Made by a program: the position numbers and the translations under genes
The notes under the pieces: model-generated
What the model was told of the DNA's origin: nothing
Database searches by the model: none
What the model saw: the letters and a program-made list of their open reading frames with translations, nothing else
From: Candidatus Kapaibacterium sp.
GTDB lineage: Bacteria > Bacteroidota > Ignavibacteria > Kapaibacteriales > HRBIN21
Reading direction: 5' to 3'
Assembly: GCA_025055465.1 (NCBI GenBank)
Contig: JANWXA010000064.1
Location: 1-9,729 of the forward strand
DNA: 9,729 bases
Shown here: piece after piece, positions 5,233-9,729 of the stretch
Numbering within the stretch: position 1 is the stretch's first letter
Layout of the letters: every line of letters begins with the position of its first letter

Positions 5233-7476
5233 ATGGTTGGTGGCCAGAATGCAGTGGCTTTAGGGTTGCTGGGGAGCACTATCGCGGTGTGGGCGCAGCT
5301 CTCCGTTCTTACGGGGCGCGTTGTAGAGGCACCGGGCGGTCAGCCGCTGGCCGGGGCAACAGTGCGTGTGGAGGGGACCGTGCTGGGGGCTGTAACGACC
5401 CGAACGGGTGCGTTTACGCTGCGCGGCATTCCGCCGGGGGAGTATACGCTGGTCGTGTCTATGGTTGGGTACCGGCACTTTCGACAGTTAGTGCGCCTCC
5501 GGGGCGGTGATACGATCCGACTGACTGTTGCCCTGGAGCCGCAGCCAGTTGGGTTTGGAGAGGTGGTGGTGACGGCGGCGAAGCGTGCGCAGACGCTGCA
5601 GGAAGCCCCTGTGAGTATTGCTACAGTTGAGGCGCGCTCGTTTCAAGAGCGCAGCTTTACGCGTTTGGATGAAGTTCTGCGGACGGTTTCTGGTGTGGTC
5701 ATCAATCGTGACCAGGTCAGTATCCGGGGCTCTTCGGGATTCGCCTTCGGCGTTGGATCGCGAACGCTGCTGCTGGTGGATGGCATCCCACTCTTGTCCG
5801 GGGATGGTGGAGAGCTGAAGTACGACGTCCTTCCGTTGCTCTCCGTTGAGCGAGTGGAGGTGCTCAAGGGAGCGGCCTCAGCGTTGTACGGCACGGCGGC
5901 ATTGGGAGGGGTAGTCAATGTTATGACTGCTGAGCCTTTGGAAGGCAGTACCTTTCGGTTCCGAACCTATGGGGGTACTTATACTCCCCCGCGTTTCGCA
6001 TCGTGGGATATCGGGCCTCGGGGAATCTGGGGAGCGGACTTCCTCTACACTGGACGGCATGGGCCTGTCGGAGTGGTGTTGAGCACGGCAGGGGTGCGAG
6101 ATGAGGGCTACCGGCGCGACAGCGACTCCAGACGGTGGCAAGCCTTAGCCAAGGCGCGGTGGACCCTGTCCGCAGTGTCGGTGTTGACCCTTCTGGGATA
6201 CTACACTGGCAGCGAAAGCGGGAACTGGATTTACTGGAAGAGCCTGCGGGAGGCCACACGGCCGGGGAATCCCGACAGCTCTCAGCGCGTACGCTCAGGA
6301 AAGGCTGTGCTTGCTGCTCAATGGCAGCAGGTGTGGCGAGCGGACCTTTCCAGTACCCTACGAGTTGGGCTCTACCGGACGGACTTCGCTAATCGGCATC
6401 CCGCGGTGGGGTCGGATACTGGGTTACCACAGTCGTTTGCGCATTCCCTTTCGGCGGAGTGGCAGTGGACAAAGGAACTGCAGCCGCGGGTGCTCCTCAC
6501 AGCGGGGCTCCACGGCATCGCTAACATAGTGGAATCGGAGCTCTATGGCAATCGGCGGCAGGCTGTCGGAGCGCTGTACGGCCAACTGGAGCTCGGTGCT
6601 CAGCGCTCGATAGGACTAACAGCCGGGATACGGACAGATTGGGAACGCACGTACGGGGCAGCAAGACAGCATATTGAGCTTAGTCCCCGTATAGGGCTGA
6701 CCTACGCCAGTTGGTTCGGTCCACAGTTCCGGGCGACGCTTGGACGCGCTTTTCGGGCACCGACGGTTGCTGAGCGCTTTGCGACGGTGCGAGCTGCTGG
6801 GTTTGTTGTCCAGCCGAATCCGGAGCTTAAGCCCGAGCGGGCCTGGACCGCTGAGGTTGGGGTTATGGACACTCTCAGGCTTTCCATTGGAAAGTGGCCC
6901 TCCTTGCTCTTCGTTGACGTTGCGCTTTTCCAGTCAGAGTACTACGACTTGATTGAGCCGCAGCTCGGTGATGTTGGGGGAGAAGTGGCGGTGCAGTTTC
7001 TCAACCTAACCCGGGCGCGAGTGCAAGGTGCCGAATGCGTCGTGCGGATGTGGCTGGGTCCGCGTACGAGGTGGTCTGCTGGAGGCCTCCTGGGTGTGGA
7101 AAGCGGTCTAACGTTGTTAAACCCACGGGACTTATCGCGCAACGACTGGCTTCGGTATCGCTCGCGACGGCTCTGGTATACGCGGTGGACCCTGCCCCTA
7201 CCGTTGGGCGAAGTGCAGCTTGAATATCGTTATCATAGCCACGTGGACCGAATTGACGACGAGCTTGTTACCTTGGGGCTCATTCGCAATGCCGATGCCC
7301 GCGTGCCCATCCACGTCGTTGATGTGCACTTGACGGTTGTAGGGGCTCGTGCTATCGGGCTTCCGGTAACCCTGACGGTAAACCTCCGAAATGCGTTGGA
7401 CTATTACTACACAGAGGTTCCGGGGAACTTGGCTTTACCACGCCAGTTCGTACTGCAGCTTTCGGGTCAGTGGTGA
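5233..7476 (+). CDS. TonB-dependent outer-membrane receptor with carboxypeptidase-like N-terminal domain
   Basis: A 747-residue receptor that would import a ligand across the outer membrane using TonB/ExbBD energy. The signal peptide is about residues 1-21 (cleavage near VWA|QLS). Next is a carboxypeptidase-regulatory-like domain (about 25-103; GRVVEAPGGQPLAGATV to GEYTLVVSMVGY), then a TonB-box-like EVVVTA (110-115). The plug (about 125-232) has VSIRGSSGFAFG, LLLVDGIPL, VERVEVLKGAASALYGTAALGGVVNV. The beta barrel runs to the C-terminus, with GRAFRAPTVAERF and NPELKPERAWTAEVG typical of the BtuB/siderophore-receptor class, and ends in the aromatic residue W. ATG at 5233 is chosen because a signal peptide follows directly; an earlier in-frame GTG-type start would put 28 non-hydrophobic residues in front. 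It lies two bases after the lipoprotein gene and three before the permease gene. The ligand is unknown; no Fur box or cobalamin riboswitch is visible. Confidence 0.93.
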   Translation: MVGGQNAVALGLLGSTIAVWAQLSVLTGRVVEAPGGQPLAGATVRVEGTVLGAVTTRTGAFTLRGIPPGEYTLVVSMVGYRHFRQLVRLRGGDTIRLTVALEPQPVGFGEVVVTAAKRAQTLQEAPVSIATVEARSFQERSFTRLDEVLRTVSGVVINRDQVSIRGSSGFAFGVGSRTLLLVDGIPLLSGDGGELKYDVLPLLSVERVEVLKGAASALYGTAALGGVVNVMTAEPLEGSTFRFRTYGGTYTPPRFASWDIGPRGIWGADFLYTGRHGPVGVVLSTAGVRDEGYRRDSDSRRWQALAKARWTLSAVSVLTLLGYYTGSESGNWIYWKSLREATRPGNPDSSQRVRSGKAVLAAQWQQVWRADLSSTLRVGLYRTDFANRHPAVGSDTGLPQSFAHSLSAEWQWTKELQPRVLLTAGLHGIANIVESELYGNRRQAVGALYGQLELGAQRSIGLTAGIRTDWERTYGAARQHIELSPRIGLTYASWFGPQFRATLGRAFRAPTVAERFATVRAAGFVVQPNPELKPERAWTAEVGVMDTLRLSIGKWPSLLFVDVALFQSEYYDLIEPQLGDVGGEVAVQFLNLTRARVQGAECVVRMWLGPRTRWSAGGLLGVESGLTLLNPRDLSRNDWLRYRSRRLWYTRWTLPLPLGEVQLEYRYHSHVDRIDDELVTLGLIRNADARVPIHVVDVHLTVVGARAIGLPVTLTVNLRNALDYYYTEVPGNLALPRQFVLQLSGQW

Positions 7477-7479
7477 CCA

Positions 7480-8589
7480 ATGATGCGCCGTCTCGTGCAC
7501 ATTGCCCAGTGGGAGTGGAGACAGTTATTGCGACACTGGAGCTTTATTCTAAGCCTGTGGCTACCTGTTGCGCTTGTGTTTCTTGCTGCTTGGGGGCTGC
7601 GGTTGGAATCCCGCAGTCCCGCACCGGCGGTTGTTGCTGTGTTAGATGGGACAGGGCTTTGGCTGCGCCGGCTCCAGTACGCGCTTGCTCACCGTGTGGA
7701 CAGGGAGCGGCCAGTATTGGTGTACCCATTGGTCCCGGAGGATACGATTGCAGCAGAGGCGTTGAAGGTACGTATTGCCCGTGGGGAGTGGGAGGGCATG
7801 ATCTGGTTGTATTCTGGCACGTCGGGCCTTTCTGTCCGTCTCTGGGGGCGCACAGCGTCCATGTCTCTCGTGCGGGAGCTGCTGCAGACGCTCGAGAATG
7901 AACTGCGAGGAGAAGTTATTCGGCATATGGGGATTCCAGAGCCGATGCAGGCCCTCTTGAGGAACCCGGTGCAGGTCTGGGAGTACCGTGTGGCAGACTT
8001 GGGGGCACCACAGTTGCAGCAGATTGTGTCTGTCGTTGCCGTTCTCTTGCTGAGCTCTGCTGTCGTATGGGCTGCCCGGATGGTCACGGAGGAGAGATTT
8101 TCCCAGGTGACAGAATTCTTGCTGAGTATTGTTCCCCCGCACGAACTCGTACTGGGGAAGTTTGTCGCAGCGCTCGGCCTGGGGAGTTTACAACTGCTGG
8201 GACTTGGGATAGTGTGGCATTTTGCTGGCGAGACAGTGGGGACTGTCTTCACGGCAGTGGCTGTGCTGCTGATGGGGTATGCTGTTGCGGCTGCTGCGGG
8301 GCTCTGGTTGGCGCTGCGGACATCGGGAGAGGCTCAGCTTCATGGGGCGATAACTCTGATACTCCTGGGGCTATTTGCCGCACCAGTTCTGGCTGCTTGG
8401 GTAGGACACGTTGTTGTGCCGGTGCTGGCAGTCGTGCCCTTTTGGATGCCAACTGCGGTACTTTGGTTTCGGCATATAGAAGAGCCATGGCTTGTGACTG
8501 GAGGCGTTGTTGCGGTAATAATAGCGGTGGCCCTACTATGGGATGCCACCAGCGGCGTTCGGCGACTTGTAGAGATGAACGGAAAGTAG
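7480..8589 (+). CDS. ABC-2 type transporter permease (NatB/NosY-like)
   Basis: A 369-residue inner-membrane protein with the ABC-2 layout. TM1 is at about 20-40, a large periplasmic domain at about 42-180, and a cluster of TMs follows at about 182-201, 227-248, 254-278, 287-310, 312-331 and 340-354. After TM2 comes VTEERFSQVTEFLLSIVPPHELVLGKF (about 202-228; only part quoted is needed: EERFSQVTEFLLS), the coupling segment typical of NatB-like subunits that contacts the ATPase. No nucleotide-binding subunit gene is in the window, so the ATPase must be encoded elsewhere. This type usually exports or moves substrates outward, unlike the BtuC/FecD-type importers that normally accompany TonB receptors. 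Tandem ATGs at 7480 and 7483 make the exact start uncertain by one residue. Three bases separate it from the receptor stop, so co-expression is likely. Substrate unknown. Confidence 0.85.
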   Translation: MMRRLVHIAQWEWRQLLRHWSFILSLWLPVALVFLAAWGLRLESRSPAPAVVAVLDGTGLWLRRLQYALAHRVDRERPVLVYPLVPEDTIAAEALKVRIARGEWEGMIWLYSGTSGLSVRLWGRTASMSLVRELLQTLENELRGEVIRHMGIPEPMQALLRNPVQVWEYRVADLGAPQLQQIVSVVAVLLLSSAVVWAARMVTEERFSQVTEFLLSIVPPHELVLGKFVAALGLGSLQLLGLGIVWHFAGETVGTVFTAVAVLLMGYAVAAAAGLWLALRTSGEAQLHGAITLILLGLFAAPVLAAWVGHVVVPVLAVVPFWMPTAVLWFRHIEEPWLVTGGVVAVIIAVALLWDATSGVRRLVEMNGK

Positions 8590-8606
8590 CCTGAATTGCC
8601 CTCTTT

Positions 8607-8610
8607 GGAG
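8607..8610 (+). promoter_or_regulatory. Ribosome binding site GGAG for the dciA-like gene
   Basis: GGAG lies five bases upstream of the ATG at 8616, one of the better Shine-Dalgarno sites in the window. It fixes the start of the short gene and suggests that it is translated independently of the permease gene upstream. Confidence 0.5.
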
Positions 8611-8615
8611 AGCTG

Positions 8616-8903
8616 ATGGAAACAGAGCCGCGACAATTAGGGGAACTGATCCGGCAATTCCTGCGGGAGCAGGGCATGGAGGAACTCCTCTGGTCAGCGC
8701 GCCTGCCTCAGATTTGGGCAAACGTTGTAGGGAACCCGGCTGCGCGAGTGAGCCACATCCGTAGCTTCACTCAGGGGGAGTTAGTAGTGGAAGTTACTGT
8801 GCCGGCGTGGCGGGTAGAGCTGCGCCTTCGCGCAGAGGAGCTCCGTCGGCGGCTCAACGAGCAGCTTGGTGCTGAGTATGTAAGAAAACTTGTTATCCGA
8901 TAA
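8616..8903 (+). CDS. dciA: DUF721 / DciA-like replicative-helicase loader protein
   Basis: A 95-residue protein matching the DUF721 (DciA) domain over nearly its full length. A helical N-terminus (LGELIRQFLREQGMEELL) is followed by the conserved QIWANVVGN (W34) and the family signature of a beta strand plus VPAWRVELRLRAEELRRRLNE (the conserved PAW at 63-65 and LN at 80-81). DciA proteins interact with the replicative helicase DnaB and help load it in bacteria that lack DnaC or DnaI; short, domain-only versions are common in the Bacteroidota-Chlorobiota group. Location just before gyrB is a recurring arrangement (often recF-dciA-gyrB), though recF is not present here. The start is supported by a GGAG site. 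The family assignment is firm; the functional name is by family, not tested for this lineage. Confidence 0.85.
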   Translation: METEPRQLGELIRQFLREQGMEELLWSARLPQIWANVVGNPAARVSHIRSFTQGELVVEVTVPAWRVELRLRAEELRRRLNEQLGAEYVRKLVIR

Positions 8904-8969
8904 GGCACAAACGGACGTCTATATCAACGCTTTCGGCATTCTGGTGTCTCATACGGTGTGTCAGGATTC

Positions 8970-9729
8970 ATGCGCGAACAGCAGGAATTGGAGCTGGAGA
9001 CTCAGACGGGGGCAGGGGAGTACACGGAGGAAAGTATCCGTGTTCTGGAGGGCTTGGAGGCTGTGCGCCGCCGCCCGGCAATGTACATCGGGGATGTCGG
9101 CGAACGCGGCCTTCACCATCTCATCTATGAGGTCGTGGATAACTCCATTGACGAGGCCCTGGCGGGCTTCTGTCGCAATATTGCTGTGACACTCCACGCC
9201 GACGGGGGCTGCTCGGTTGAAGACGATGGGCGTGGAATCCCCGTCGGGCTCCATCCCGACAGGGCGATTTCCACCTTGGAGCTGGTGATGTGCACGCTGC
9301 ATGCCGGGGGGAAGTTTGACAAGGTTGCTTACAAAGTTTCCGGCGGTTTGCACGGCGTCGGGGTATCCTGCGTCAATGCCCTCTCCGAGTACCTGCGCGT
9401 TCATGTTTGGCGTGATGGGGGTGCATGGGAGCAAGAATATAGCCGTGGCATCCCCTTGACTCCAGTGCGCCGTATTGGGGACGCCGACCGCACAGGCACG
9501 TTGGTTTATTTCCGACCGGACCCAGCCATCTTCAAGACCACTGTCTTTCGCTATGAGCGCGTGGCAGACCGGCTCCGGGAACTGGCGTTTCTGAATCCCG
9601 AGGTTACAATTCGGCTGCGTGATGAACGGGAGGGGACCGAAGAGGTCTTTCACTACACGGGTGGTTTGAGCGATTTTGTCCGCTATCTGGACGAAGGAGA
9701 GACCCCGCTCACTCCAGTGATTTTCCTCT
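8970..9729 (+). CDS. gyrB: DNA gyrase subunit B, 3' partial
   Basis: The first 253 codons of GyrB, the ATPase subunit of the type II topoisomerase that introduces negative supercoils; the gene runs off the window. The GHKL ATPase motifs are intact: RRRPAMYIGD, YEVVDNSIDEALAG, DDGRGIP, LHAGGKF and YKVSGGLHGVGVS, followed by RTGTLVYF. Numbering is offset by +12 from E. coli: E54, N58, D85, G89, R148 and T177 correspond to E42, N46, D73, G77, R136 and T165, so the catalytic Glu and the aminocoumarin-contact residues are conserved, with nothing suggesting resistance. The N-terminus before the ATPase fold is about 20 residues, acidic and Gln/Glu-rich. ATG at 8970 has AGGA three bases upstream; the frame is open further upstream but without homology. 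The form with GVSCVNALS is typical of Bacteroidota-Chlorobiota GyrB rather than ParE. Confidence 0.96.
   Translation, partial: MREQQELELETQTGAGEYTEESIRVLEGLEAVRRRPAMYIGDVGERGLHHLIYEVVDNSIDEALAGFCRNIAVTLHADGGCSVEDDGRGIPVGLHPDRAISTLELVMCTLHAGGKFDKVAYKVSGGLHGVGVSCVNALSEYLRVHVWRDGGAWEQEYSRGIPLTPVRRIGDADRTGTLVYFRPDPAIFKTTVFRYERVADRLRELAFLNPEVTIRLRDEREGTEEVFHYTGGLSDFVRYLDEGETPLTPVIFL

Noticed and set aside
8961..9653. Long minus-strand reading frame of 230 codons
   Set aside because: It is fully antisense to gyrB, whose ATPase motifs are unmistakable on the + strand; no domain in the antisense product.
1..9729. Mobile elements, CRISPR arrays, prophage or defence genes
   Set aside because: No transposase, integrase, terminal repeats, target duplications or regularly spaced repeats were seen; gene content is chromosomal and largely conserved.

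Overview
The window is a gene-dense stretch of bacterial chromosome with every gene on the + strand. Its moderately high GC content, GTG and TTG starts and weak Shine-Dalgarno sites are one part of the picture. The rest is a LytS/LytTR two-component pair whose kinase has TPR repeats, an outer-membrane TonB-dependent receptor with an N-terminal carboxypeptidase-regulatory-like domain, a GyrB carrying the sequence YKVSGGLHGVGVSCVNALS, and a promoter-like TAnnTTTG box. Together these point to the Bacteroidota-Chlorobiota group, most plausibly a GC-rich Chlorobi, Ignavibacteria or Kapabacteria-like lineage. That placement is an inference, since no marker here is decisive at a finer level.

Layout. 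Positions 1-690 hold the 3' part of a HAD-family phosphatase, which overlaps by 20 bases a Sua5-type threonylcarbamoyl-AMP synthase (671-1657). A 512-base non-coding gap follows (1658-2169). It contains three inverted repeats and, near its end, a good match to the Bacteroidota housekeeping promoter.

From 2170 the genes are packed head to tail with gaps of 5, 23, 2, 3, 26 and 66 bases: a LytTR response regulator, a TPR-LytS histidine kinase with no membrane segment, a small lipoprotein of unknown family, a TonB-dependent receptor, an ABC-2 type permease without an ATPase partner in view, a DUF721/DciA-like helicase-loader protein, and the first 253 codons of gyrB.

How the genes may work together. 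The first five genes of the run look like a regulated envelope module. A cytoplasmic kinase and its LytTR partner probably control, or are co-expressed with, a lipoprotein-receptor pair in the outer membrane and an inner-membrane permease. The substrate and signal cannot be read from the sequence. The last two genes are conserved replication functions that may be served by the same transcript. The HAD and Sua5 genes belong to a separate upstream unit. The best candidate for something undescribed is this five-gene sensor/transport module and its possible transcriptional coupling to dciA-gyrB.
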